The position numbers were made by a program, and so were the translations under genes. From Ifrita kowaldi (Eukaryota; Chordata; Aves; Passeriformes; Cinclosomatidae), in contig VZRS01009539.1 of the NCBI GenBank assembly GCA_013398055.1, positions 614,473 through 678,472 on the forward strand: 64,000 nt of DNA. The letters are read 5' to 3'. Positions 33,601 to 46,180 of the stretch are shown in pieces. The notes under the pieces were generated by a model that saw only the letters and a program-made list of their open reading frames with translations, was not told the origin of the DNA and ran no database searches. Position 1 is the first letter of the stretch, and each line of letters opens with the position of its first letter.

Positions 33601-36600
33601 TTTCCCTCTTCCTTCAAATGCTTCAGCAGTCTCACATCATGTTTATATCTGTTCATCTGACAGGCCAAGAAGTTTAGTGAACCCCCAAAGTGCAATAGAA
33701 AGATTTTTGAGCAGTTACATTTTGAATCTGATTTACAGATTATTCCCCAAGTCTTATAACCACATGATTAAAATCACTCTTTGAGAATGAAGCTTAAAGA
33801 AACATCCTTCTTTTTCCTGGGCTAGGCAAGGATCTGCCATTCATAGTCACATTACCAGGCACACATTATTGAAACAGTGAGAGTATAAACCTGACTGTGA
33901 AAGTCTCTGATTCACTTCGCTCACGGTAAAACTGCTGATCAAAGGCTTGTTTTAGACAAATCTTCGAAAATTTAGAAAACATTCATTGGACAATAGAAGA
34001 ATGGACTGTCACAGCAGCCTTCCTTAGTTCACCCATGGAGAACTTGCAACCAAGTCTTCCTTTTTCTTATTCTTAATGCCAAAAATATCAGTTACACTCA
34101 TAGCATTCACACAGCTTTAAACATCTTGGCACAATAGGGTATTCTGATATTTTCTTCCTTTATAGATAAAATTATCGTCACAGCAAAACAGTGTAAACTT
34201 TCAAAATCCATCTTACACCTGCTCAGCTTTGTCACGCTAGCATTGAATTAGAAGGTGAAAACACAGCTAACAGAGCGTGCTGGGGAATGCCCACAGGTAT
34301 TGTGGTTAGAACTCCTCTTGTCCATAATATTTTGAGGTTGGTTTCAAGACTCTTTCCCTTTCTTCCTCCACTTTTTTTCCTGAGATTACCAAAGGAACTC
34401 AGGTGGATATATATTAATGCACTCCACTCCATCTGTCTCCTTTTAATTAAATCAGGAGCTCTGGAGCAGGGGAAGAGCAGCATGCTGCAGCCTGCAGCCT
34501 GAGGAACAAAAGAAGTGACTTGTACAGTATGGAGGGAGCCTAATGGGTGAAAGCATTCCTGCATGTAGCAATCTGTGCTCCCTACAATGTTACTCATCAT
34601 TCTGTCTAACTTCAATAATATTCTTAGCATGAAATCCCTAAGATTAATGAGGCATTTATTTTCCGATAAGAAGCTGTCATAAAGAATACATTTTCCATCA
34701 ACATTTTTGCAGTTAAATTAATATTACCAACGTTTTGCAAGTATGGGATTCAGCACTGGTTTATAGCAGATGAAGTGAAGCTAGTCCATAGAGCAGGTTT
34801 ATATCTTGGGGTGGGTCATTTTCTCTGTTGATGAGCAGACAATGCTGCTGGTGAGCACACCCTCTAATCTCAAATTGCTGCCACATGCATTTATTGCTTG
34901 GAGCTGTTAGAGGTCAGATACAGGCCTGGGTATATCCAAGGCCTGATCCAGTGTAATTGGAGTTTCTTAATATTAAGTGGGTAAGGGACCTCTAAGATTG
35001 GTCATCTTTATCTTGCTATGTGGTTGACCTTGATCAGAAGCCCCTGAGCCCTCTTTCCCTGACTTTCCATTGTGGAGGTAGCAAAAAAAATCCTCTAAAG
35101 GCAATCCTCTAAAAATTCACTACAGTTAAAGCTCAAGAACTGGCACGGCAACTGTTGACTGAGTTCCTTTCTTTATAAGTCGTAAAGTATCATAAACTGA
35201 GATGAATGTTTAAAATAAGGGTAGGTGATGTGTCTTCCGAGGCAAGTTGCACATATCGGCTCTTGGTTACATTTTTTTTTGCATAATCACTTTGTCACAA
35301 GCTTTTTCAGAAGGAGTAGGTAGCTAAGACATATATTAGTCAGAACTTAATACATACTTCTCAGTTGAGCTTTAAACAAAGGAGGGACAGACAAAAACAG
35401 AGGGAGCCAGTCTCTGAATGAATTAATGAAACTCATCCACTTCTGATTTTGTCATCCTTGCGAATGTCTGCTACCAAAATCCTAAATTCTCCTTGCTACT
35501 TCCAACAGATATCCTGTGAAAATCCTGGAACTGACTTCATTGACTCCACCTCAATTAAATCTATTTCCATATAAGGGACTCCTTTAAGTACAAGTGTATT
35601 TACTTTATTTTTTTTCTGTTGGATATTCCCTTATTCCCTGATAATACATTTTCTTCTTTCTACTCTAGTAGGTAAGGAAGTTATCCCCACCAGAAATGAA
35701 AGACTGCAAGTAATAGCAATAGGAAAAAATAGTAGATGGCCAGACAAACAAATCACTCTTTTTTCTTGATTGGAACAGACAAGTGTATCCAAGAGACAGT
35801 AGAGAGATATCTGTGAAGCATATCTTCAGCTGTGTGTTTATTCCAGATGATCTGAAGCCATCGAATATATCATTCCTCTACAACATTTGTAGGCATGTTA
35901 GTTTTGTACCAAGATATATGATAATCTGCTTTTTATAGGAATTACATTTTGAATGATTTCAAGGTCAGCAATTTATCTCTTATTCATACCTTGCTGTGTT
36001 TGGATGTATCAAACTCACACTTAGGAACATACTCATAGTGAAAACTCTAACATCAATCTTCTCTAGCACACACCAGCAATGTCACAGAAAGGCAATGAAT
36101 TTCTAAATCTGTGTTAAAAGTATTAAGTTTTTATTTAACCTAAGGCAAATTTCATTGCTGCAATTCATTGTGATAATTGTCAACAGAAAAATGTCTCTTG
36201 GGCCAACAAATTTAGAGCTGTTTATCAGTGTATTTCAATACCTTTTCTTAAAATGTCAATTCTAACTAAGCATAGCTTTCATGAAATCTAAACTTTCTTC
36301 TACTGTGTATCAGCTCTCTTTCATCAAACATACCTTTCCTTTAGAGTCCCCTGCACAAACTTCATTAAAAATACACTTGGAGCCATTTTGCTTGTCAGAG
36401 GAAAATATTTAATAAATTTTAAAAAGTTAGTTTATGAACTATATAGGCACAGATAAAGCTTCAAATCAAGTGGAATTAAGTACAATCTCAGAAAAAATCA
36501 GTCAAAACACATATATGCACAGAACAAGCATACTACCACATAACAAGAACCATATTTTTTATGTCTGTCTTATTTTTCATGTCAGACATGCCTTAGAGAA

Positions 36601-36787
36601 CTCAAACATTTAGTCATTCTCTCCAAGTTGTATTCTTTGACAGTTTTAGGTACTATCAGAAGCCAAAAATTATATTTCTTTTCATCTTAAATTTGGAAGC
36701 TGATAGTTTTATTAATCAAGATGTCTCTTAGTTTTGAGTTAGGATCTAGTTAACATAATTGGTGCATCTTTCTGTTATTGTATTTGC
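30646..36787. other. AT-rich gene desert, middle part
   Basis: No gene recognised. The longest frame, 34232-34630 on the reverse strand (132 codons), has no known motif. At 34905-34965 the string AGGCCTGATCCAGTGTAATT may be another old amniote repeat. At 35087-35112 AATCCTCTAAA is duplicated. Confidence 0.5.
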
Positions 36788-36920
36788 ATACTGAGGGATG
36801 GGGGAATGAAGCAGAGACACACCTAACTAGGATCACACAGGTGATATGTGATAGAGACACAAACCAGATCCATTCCCCTTCATTCCCAGGCTACAGTCAC
36901 AGGACCAGCACTCCATCCCT
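36788..36920 (+). mobile_element. MIR-like ancient SINE
   Basis: The order ACTGAGGG...GCAGAGACAC, AGGATCACACAGGTGATATG, GATAGAGACACAAACCAGAT, then TTCCCAGGCTA and CAGCACTCC follows the MIR-type consensus (ACTGAGGCACAGAG, AAGGTCACACAG, GTGGCAGAGC..GAACCCAG, CTCTTAACCACT). The overall match is degraded, as expected for an element older than birds. Confidence 0.55.
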
Positions 36921-39900
36921 ATGTGCTGATTGATACAGCCTCCTCTGATTTTTAAATTCAGATCCTAATCCATCTCCTGATGCAATAGGAGATTAACTAA
37001 TTTTAGAAAAAGACTGAAACAATTTTTTTTGCGTAATATTTTGCATTATCATCAACAGTTCTGACAGAATCAATAATGTGCATTTCCAATTTATGGTGTG
37101 GATGCACCAGTGATTACTATTGGCATATCCCTCAGGAAAACTGTCTTTACAAAAATGCAAGAACAAAGACACTTTCAAAGCTTGAATATCTAGAGCACAT
37201 TTAAAGGAAGAAATGAGCTATAAGCAATGTCTTTGCTTTCCCTGTGGAATTTTCAAGTACTTGCATTTGATGAGGCGAAATCAAGTGAGACTGTTTCAGC
37301 GATAAAAACAAACATTTACAGATTGACATTTACACAGTCACCAATTTATAAAATGCTACTCTCATTGTGATTTGTCATGTTTCACTCACACCACCCTTTA
37401 AAACAGAGAACTGTGCTGACGAGGATCAAAGGTTCACTTCAAGGTGAAAGTACTTTTTGCAGATATAATAAAATTAAACCAGCCAGAAGGAAAAATTATC
37501 ATATTTTTAAAAATAATTGTGGAGTTTTTTGGTTATTTTTTTGGAAGGCCAAAAAAAAGACTGAAAGTAGCAAAGCAGAAATCTATTCCGAAGAAAAATC
37601 TTTAATAGATTAATAATCTATCAAATGAAACAATTCTTTGTCTTGGTTTTTCAGCAACTTCTCTGTTATATTGGTTTCATGTGGACAAATAATTCAGAGC
37701 TAAAAGGGCACCTTATGTCTTTTCCCACACCGAGACATGTAGAAGCAGAACAGTGGATGTGGCAGCAATCACAGGAAATGACTGGTCAGCAGAAAATCAC
37801 ACAAGAGTGTTTAGTCACATTATAAGACAGCTCATTAACAGAGGACAAAGCAGGACTGATGCTGTTGCAAATGCAAGGTCACCCTTTGGATGGAGCCAAG
37901 AGCACATTCCCAGACTCTGTTCCTCCTGTCCATTGGAGGCAAGATTGCACAGTCTTGAGTTTACATTTTGGTACAGTGGTCTGGAGTCTAAAAGTCTGCC
38001 CTAAAAGTCCAAATTCTTTAACTTATGGCAAAAAAAAAAGATAAAGACTATTCTGCAGTCTAAAGAAACAGCATGTAATGTGCTTGGATGCTAGAAGACC
38101 AAGTGCATACATTTCTACTGCTTGAATTTACTGGTAATTTGTCACTGAGTATCATTTAATGCACAATATTCTAAGTGAGCAGGGAATTTAAATTTCAATA
38201 TAGCGGAATACAGTATCTTTATATATACATATACAGAATATGTATACATATTTCATATACAGGGTACATATACTTATTTTTAGTGAATGAGATGCAGCCT
38301 ATGTCTTCCTCGCTTAATACAACTAAACCAAAGATATCTGGATAACAGGTTTTTCAAGGCCTGACCTTGTGAATGAGGCAGGGCCATGAAAAAAGTAGTT
38401 TGAAATTCTAAAATACACAATTTGCAAAACATTACTGAACTCAGATAATGCAAAATAGACTAAAAGTCTAAATGAAAATGAAAACTCCTGGAGTGAAAAG
38501 CATATTTCAGGTTTAAATATTGTTTTACCTTTCATTCTATCTTTGCTTTCAATATAAAATCTGTTCAGACGACATTATTGCAAACATCACTCATCCTTTC
38601 AGCCCTCGCCATTAGGCACTTTTCCAGTTAATTAGGGGAAACTTTCATGGCAGAGCTGGAGAAAAAGCCCAGATTAAGTTGGACTGCTCACAACATGGTC
38701 TGAGCAAGCAAACATACCAAGCAGCAAGTGGCAGGGCTAATCATATACAAGGAAAATTCACTATTATTTGGTCACAGCTGTTGATTACTTTCACCAAAAA
38801 AAGGTTCATACCAGCAGTTCTGAACTCAAATGGATTAATAAGCATTTGCCAGATACCCAAAGCTTTTGAATGTATTAATTATATATTTTATTTTTCTTCT
38901 TTTTGTGCAGTTTATTGATTTCCCTACTCGACCTTCTTCTCCCCAGCAGATGCTAGAAATAATGATATTAAAATTGATCTGGTATGTTCAAGGCAGACAT
39001 TAGCCATGAAGTCCAGTTTTTAATGGAAGGTCTATACAATACTAACCACATGGATCTTAGTCCATGTCAGTCCCACATTTTGAATGAGATTCGAGAGAGA
39101 TGATGAAACACAGGGTTAGGTACATGAGAGTGCAGTGCTGGCTCTTATGTTAATGGACTCAAAGGCTCCAAGTCACAAAAGAATCAATAAGGATAAGGCA
39201 CCTTAAAAATACACGTTCAAAGCTGTGCTTGAGCCAAAAAGTTTTCTGATTAATAAGAGAGAGGCAGCGAAGTATACGAAAAGGAAAAGACTTTCTTTGC
39301 CCTCTATCACCTTAAAAATGAACAACATATATCCCCATAAAATACAGTAATTGGTGCCTTTCCGGATCCTGAGTTTCTCAATTCTCACAGTAGCAGAGGG
39401 AGAGTGAGTGACTGTCTCGCAGATATCTTAGAAAGCCAGGCAAGCTTATGGGGCAGAGTAGAAAAGGAGTTTTGCTCCAATGATCTCTGCTATGTCCTTC
39501 CATTCAATACTAAATAAGTGTCAGGCAATTAGAAATGGAACAGCGGATGTGAAAATGATACTGCCTTCCCAATAAATTGCTAATACCTGGATAGTGCTGC
39601 ATGACTGGAAACATACTGTTACAATAACTGCAGCACCAATTTTTATTTCTGAATAATAGACACTATGAAGAAGATCAATGTAACATTAGAGCCATGAAAC
39701 AAACAATCTACCATATGATTCTTTTCCTGTCTGATTTCTTATTTTCTTCCTTCCCAAATTGAGACATACTAAATCTACACTTTGCAAGACTAACATGCTT
39801 TTTCTTTCTCCTTCTTGGCAGAATAATGCAGTCATGTCATGTGCATGGTGGTCTCTGGGCAATATTTAATGACTGCTAAAGTGTGACATAAAGTTCATGT

Positions 39901-42900
39901 TTGTTCTTGCAAGGTAAAAATCAAACTCATTTGTAGTGGGCACCTGAAGTTCATTATTTCAGAATAACTAGAAACGTGTTAAAATAGTTAAATGGGGATT
40001 TTTTTTTTTTAATTCTATTGACACATAGAGCTTTTGTTATAGCAATCTGGTCAGAAAAAAAGGGACATCCACAAGGCACATATCCACACTTATTTGCATT
40101 ATTTATTTCACTTGGTTCATGTACCATCTTTTACCATCTGTCACATGGAAGATGGCTTTCAAAGAAATTCTGGAATACTAATGGAATTCCCTCAGCATCA
40201 CCATTCAGCACAGGTGGCATTTTTATCTCCAAAACTAATTAAAATGCATGTTTCAAAGAAGTTCAGTGTTTAATTCAAGCGGAGAGGATACACAAGACAT
40301 CTCTTCAGTGTTTCAGAGGTCACAGCATGAGACTGATTTGGCAAACTTCATCTAAAATAACCCAGCACTTAAGGGAGTTTTACAAAGAAATACATTACAT
40401 GTTGATTTCATAGTTAGCAAATCTTAAAGCAGCTGTAACTATATGGTAGATTCGGCTGCATTTTGCAAAATGGTAAATGAAGATAAAGAAGAAAAATCTT
40501 TCCTTTTTCCTTTCTGTTATTACTGCTGCAATGAAAATGCAAGTGGAATACACAGGTCTAACCACTAATTACCAACCAGAGTCATATTTTGCATTGATCT
40601 GCACTGGGTTGCAGTTCAGCACTCAGCCTTCTGCAGTTGATAGCTGTATTTTGCTAGAATAAATACATGGAGTAGAAGGAGAGGAAAGTAATGAACAAAA
40701 GACAGAGCTATCAGTTGTGTGAGGCACCTCTCATACCATCCTTCCATAAATTTCATTGGGTGCTTCTGCCGTCTTGCTCTTCAGAAAGAGAAGGTAGAGC
40801 CCTAACAGACCCTGAGCCTGTAAAGAGGGGCCAGGAACAAAAGGCTGGGCATCTTCAGGTTTGAAAACCTTTACTAAGCATCACCTGCTGCAGTCACAGC
40901 TCTTCTTCACTGCTCAAGTGGCAAGAAATTCAGAAAAGGAAAATAACTCTTGCATCAGTAGCACTTCATCAGGTTATTCACATCCTTTCTAATGGGTGTA
41001 AATTGGGACGCATAGGCAAAATATGTTGCTTTGAAGTAAATGAAAAACACCTGTACAGTAATTCTAGTTCTGTGTGCACTGTTTAAAACACCCTTAAATA
41101 AAGATGATAAAAAGATTTGCCTTTGTGTTGTTTTTCCCTGAGCTGGTGTCATTGTGGAAGTATTTTGTATGATTTTAAGGACAAACAAAGTGATTAAAAA
41201 GCTCTTTCAATTTTCCCTTTTATTGGTGGTATTTCAACTGATGCTTTGAAGAGGTATGAAACTGGGCCCAGTAGGTGTTAGGAAGGTTTATTATAACCTG
41301 ACAGAAATCTGTCTAATCCTGGGGCTTTACTAGCTCTAAGGGAATTGTCTTACTTATTTCCATTAAATCATTAACTGATTGTAATGTAACTTTTGAGCGT
41401 ATCACAGCCTTGGAAATAATAAAAATAACAATAAAAAAATGGAAGCAAAAGTCTAACAGCTTTTGTCTTATACTGGATCTGTCGATGCCTGGAGTGCTCT
41501 ATGGCATCATTTACAATCAGTGATGGGAATGGTATTGTTATCCTGTTGAGCAGATACAAGCAAAGAGATTCTACTCCATTTTTTTTTCATTGTATTAACC
41601 TGAAAGTTCACATACAGTTTTCAAAGAATCAGGCTAGAACCATAATCTATTTATTTAGGAGATATAGGCTAAAATCTAATGATAGACATTCAATTCCTAC
41701 CTCTTCCACAGACATTCTGGCTAAACAAAGGTCACTACATCTAACTATTTGACTAAACTTTCATTATGATCCATAGGGATCTACCCAATAGTGTCAATGA
41801 AGCCTTGGGAACAATTCATGTCATGATGAAACAGACATTTATTTGCACCTGGCAAGATGAATTACACCCTGTGTTTCACTAATCCTATTGACTATATCTC
41901 CTTTCCTCAAAATGGAAATGTAGAAAATTGTCCCTGATTTAGACAATCATCTGTAAGTAATGTAAATCTCACCCTAAATAATTCATGTCCCAGTTCAGTC
42001 AAGTATCAAGGTGTACTTCACCTTTAGGGGATATCACTGATTTCATTTTGCTCCAGAAAGGAAGAGAAACCAGTGCTAAGGTTGCATATATATATATTCT
42101 TAATATTCACCATAGTCTGCTTCTGAAGAGAAATCTTCCTGTGCTAGAGACTACAACAACATATAGAGCAAAAGAGGCTGATGTCATCTGCCACCACAAC
42201 ACAAATTATTTGCCTTGCTTATACTGGGAGGGAAAATAGGCCCCTGTAAAGCAGTGTGGGATGGAGGATGAGATGTGACTTGAAAATTGCAAGGAATGAC
42301 CAGAAAAAAACCATGAGGAAAGTATTTACTACTGTGGCATTTCAAAGCCTCTCTTGTGCTGGAGAGGAGGAGTGACATTTTGCTGGGACTCTGCTGACGA
42401 ATGAAGCTCAGCCTGTGCAGCCAAATTTCCTTGCAGCAAGAGAAACAAGTTATGTATTATTATATTACGTTGCAATAAAAGGGTGTGGTAGTATAACTAT
42501 ATTACAGATATAAATATAACAGAAAAAGTGCAAAAAGGCTAAGCAAAAACACTAGAAGAAATATGTGATGGAACAAAGGAATATGAAACCAGACACAAAT
42601 ACAGAGAAATTCATCACACTATAAAAAGAACCAAGAGACATTTAAAGGAGGTAAGAAAAAGCATCAATTGTGTAAGTAACGAAGGATGAAAGAATACACT
42701 GCAAGCCCAACAATATCCTTGAAGGAAGGAGCACAGAAAATCTGTAAGTTTGGAATGGTTCTCATAAATCTAAAAATCTAATATCAGATGAGAAGGACAA
42801 GGTACAGTGAATTGTGTGTAAGAGGTGGACAGAATATTAGGAGGATAATAACAAGGAAGAGTATCTGAAAGGATGACACTAGACTGTTCTCTTTTAATTA

Positions 42901-44274
42901 AAATGCCAAAATATATCTACATAAACTGTAAGCAGATAGAAGCAAAAAGAGATGATTCAGAGTTTTCAGGAAATTTGTATTAATTTCTGTCCTAAAACCC
43001 AGCCAGCAATGCTGAAGATTCTGAACAATGCTAAACTCTCTGCACTGTGAATCAGGTGTGCAAAATATTGAATATGCAACATGGAGAAGCAAGGAGTCAG
43101 TTCATTTCCTGTTAAAGGATGTAAATGAAACAATCCTCAGCTACAGAAGAAGAGTAAATAACAGTAAATAAGAAGCTCAAGCTTGAGATAAAGCTCTAAG
43201 AACCAGAGAACATAGCAAGGTCTCAGGAAATCTCTAAGGATCCGAACCCTTGTCTGGATCTTTTTGCAGATTCAAATTTTCTTTGAATGCAACTGTGGAT
43301 AATACCTGTAAAATTAAAAGTCTCATTTCTGCTACCTGGAAAAAAAAAAATCCTTCTAAACTCTTAAAACTATTTTAAGCACAGAAGGCTTTTTTAGGAA
43401 TTGAAATGTGTTTGTTCATCTGTCAGTGTTTGCAGCAAGTAAACATAATGTCAATTAGCCTTGCTAATGTGAAATCATTACCAGTTCCTGGGTGGGAGAA
43501 AGAGTTCATCAGCTCAAACATACATTGTGTGTGTTGCAATATATCCTACTGTTGGGTAAGAACAATCTTGGATGTTTAACTAATTAGTATTTGGAATACT
43601 CTGCTCCCAGGGTTTGAAGCCTTCAGTAGAAATTTTATAGTGGCACACCAACTAGCCCAATAGATGAGTTAAGACATAATTGTACTGGAACCTGAACAAA
43701 TGTAGAATACAAAAGCCTTTGAGTAAAAAAAGTTTAAAATTTAGTGGTTTTAAACTCACAGTTTTCCAGTGAACCTCAGCGTTAGGGGGAAAAAATTAAA
43801 TCCTTAATACTAATAATTCTCTCTACTTCTAATGAAACATTACTGTAGTCTCTGATGGCTGCTGTCTGAAGCTAATCCATGCACCAAAAGAGAGGCTGGG
43901 ACTCATAATGAAAAAAATTTCCTGTTTCTGTTCCATGTGCAATGAAAACAGAGTCCAATATATTAGAGGAAATATAGGTGGGTTTGAAACTATCCTTTTG
44001 ATGTTTTATATCAACATCAGAAAATGAAATAAAGAAACCCCCATTCTAATTAGTATAAGTCTACAGTTTCAGAGATGGCATGGTAAAGTTAGTAACTGGT
44101 TATAAAATGCCGGAGGCCCATAGCAGCTGATGTCATTATGTTGGATGGAAAGGAATATTATAGTGCAGTATAAAGTCATGAGTGGGCTGGAGTGAGTGAA
44201 AATGTTGTCTTCCACTGTCTAATGGGGTGCAGTCATCTGGCCCAGTGTGAGCCAGGTTTACAGCATGCAGGAGG
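36921..44274. other. AT-rich gene desert, right part
   Basis: No gene, tRNA or young transposon recognised. 38213-38275 is a TA-rich run with partial inverted repeats; 42082-42094 is a short (TA)n. Open frames (37377-37613, 37753-38004, 41985-42239) lack any family signature. Confidence 0.5.
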
Positions 44275-44430
44275 AGTTTGCTCTTTACACAGATGAGGGA
44301 CTTGTGGAATTCCTCATCCTAGGATGCTGTGCATGTAAAAATTCATAGGTAGTCCAGGGCAGAAGCAATAAATACCCAGACAAAAAGATCTACTGTGGTT
44401 GCCAAATATATAAACTACAGTGGGCTCAGG
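44275..44430 (+). mobile_element. Old CR1 3' region
   Basis: TTTGCTCTTTACACAGATGA, CTTGTGGAATTCCTCATCCT, AGGATGCTGTGCATGTAAAA and GTGGTTGCCAAATATATAAA follow the order of an old CR1 subfamily (TTCACACAG..GTGGAACTCATTGCCACAGGATGTTGTG..GCCAAAAATTTA...GGCTACCAAACATA). The copy is diverged throughout. Confidence 0.55.
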
Positions 44431-46079
44431 TCACCCACTAAGCAGAAAACAGTCAGAGTGAGTGAGTGCTCACAAGTATTACACACAGCCTATGTTTCCC
44501 TGGACATCTATTACAGACACTGCTGAAGTCAAGTGACTGGTTTAGACATACTTGGTGAAGCATTAACTCAGTTCTTACATGCTTACTGTATTCCCTTTTC
44601 TGCAGTTCACTGTAACTGGATCTATAACTTCAGGACATTCAACAAATGTTGCCTTAAAGTCAGACCTGCGTCTGCTGCACTTCAGGCCCTGAGTGAAGTC
44701 CTACTAACTGTTCTGTTTTGTTTCATCCACCCAACCTGCCTTCTAAAAGTTGCCATCCCTAGAGCAGCTATAGCAAAACTGATAACGAAGCAACTTCTGC
44801 ACTGTAAAATGTGAAATTAAATCAGTGTATATTTAATTCAGTTGTCAGGCTGTATGTAAACCTATAAACTGCCATTGTTCAGATACTGTTTCACCTTCTG
44901 ATCAACCAGTCTTTCCATGGACACAGGGCAGAAATCCAGGTCAGTAACTTTTTAAACCAATGGATATTATAATTATGTATGTTTGAGTAAACATGGAAAA
45001 GAGTGTGGTATTTATAATTACAGTAATTGAAGCAAAGTTTCAATTCTGTTAGGTATATTATAGTATCTTCTTACCAACAGAATTTCTATGAAGCTCTTAG
45101 AACGCAACAGCATTATATTCTCCCTGGATAGAATTTCCATATGCTGGTCAGGCTTCTTGATGCAATATCAATATTGGTGGTTGATGTACCAACATCAGTC
45201 GCCAGTTTCTTCTCTAGCCAAAACTTCAGATCAGTGTGCTGCCTCATGGTGAAACCTATGTTGCTCATGCTCCTTATGCTGAGGACTGCCTTTCTCTGCC
45301 TTGCATGATCATCCCATCTTCCAGTATTTGTATGCCTCCAGCAGTTCTTTCAGCTTGTTCTTTAGAGAAAATCCCTTATATTCTGCTTAACTTCCTCTAT
45401 GAACTTTCATAACCTTCAAGTGTTGTTCCTGTTTATTCCCCTCTCCCTCCACCCTCCAAACCCCAACACCTGCAAGATACTCCTAAGAAGCAGCTCTGTT
45501 TGGATGGTGCACCTGTCTCAGGATTACTATCTAGTCCCTTTTGATGTCAAACCCATGATACCACTCACTGAACAGTTCAAGCTAAGCATGATTAAAATAA
45601 TTCCTAAGCTGAAGACATTTCACTAATATTCCTTTTCAAATCTCTGGACAGAACTGCCATTCTGCCAATCACTTGAACTTATGATTTTTCCTGTTTGATT
45701 CCTTAAATCCAAGACATCTGTAATTTTCTCCCATTCATTCTGCCTGCACTATTAATCTTTACCTGCCTATCTACACAGAAAAAACCCTGGTCCTGCCTGC
45801 TGAGCATCCTGCTTACTGAGTACACAAGAAAAATATCCCAGCTCTGCTATGTAATGCTGCTGTGTATGTGCATTTCCCTATCCTTTGATCATGTGCTGCT
45901 CTGTTTGCTGTTTGCTTGTGACTTCTCTTCACTATCAAATTTGTTATTTGTTTTATGTCTATAACTTAATCCCACTTTATCTCTCATTCAGAAACAAGAG
46001 ATTGTCTCCTGTTTCTAATCAGCTACTGATAATACCCTTCACCACCCACTTGATTCATTCTCAAGCAGTTACTTTCATG
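44431..46079. other. AT-rich non-coding stretch
   Basis: No gene seen. From about 45180 the sequence is pyrimidine-rich on this strand, which could be more of the possible LINE remnant annotated next. Confidence 0.4.
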
Positions 46080-46180
46080 TTGTTCACGCTTGGAACAAAC
46101 GCTCCAAAGTAACACCATTGCTGTCCTTCAAGTCCCATCTCCAAATCTGCCTTTTGACATTATGCTTATAAAAACACTTG
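46080..46180 (+). mobile_element. Possible ancient L2-type LINE remnant
   Basis: GCTTGGAACAAACGCTCC...TCCTTCAAGTCCCATCTCC...TTATAAAAACACTT is reminiscent of the end of ORF2 of L2/CR1-like LINEs (TGGAAC...CCCTC..TTCAAATCCCTC..AAAACTCAC). Match by eye only. Confidence 0.3.

Noticed and set aside
34232..34630. 132-codon reverse frame
   Set aside because: No domain, no splice context, and within the range of chance frames for a window of this size.
39370..39480. Second MIR-like element
   Set aside because: Only scattered matches (GAGTGACTG, GGCAGAGTAG); not convincing by eye.
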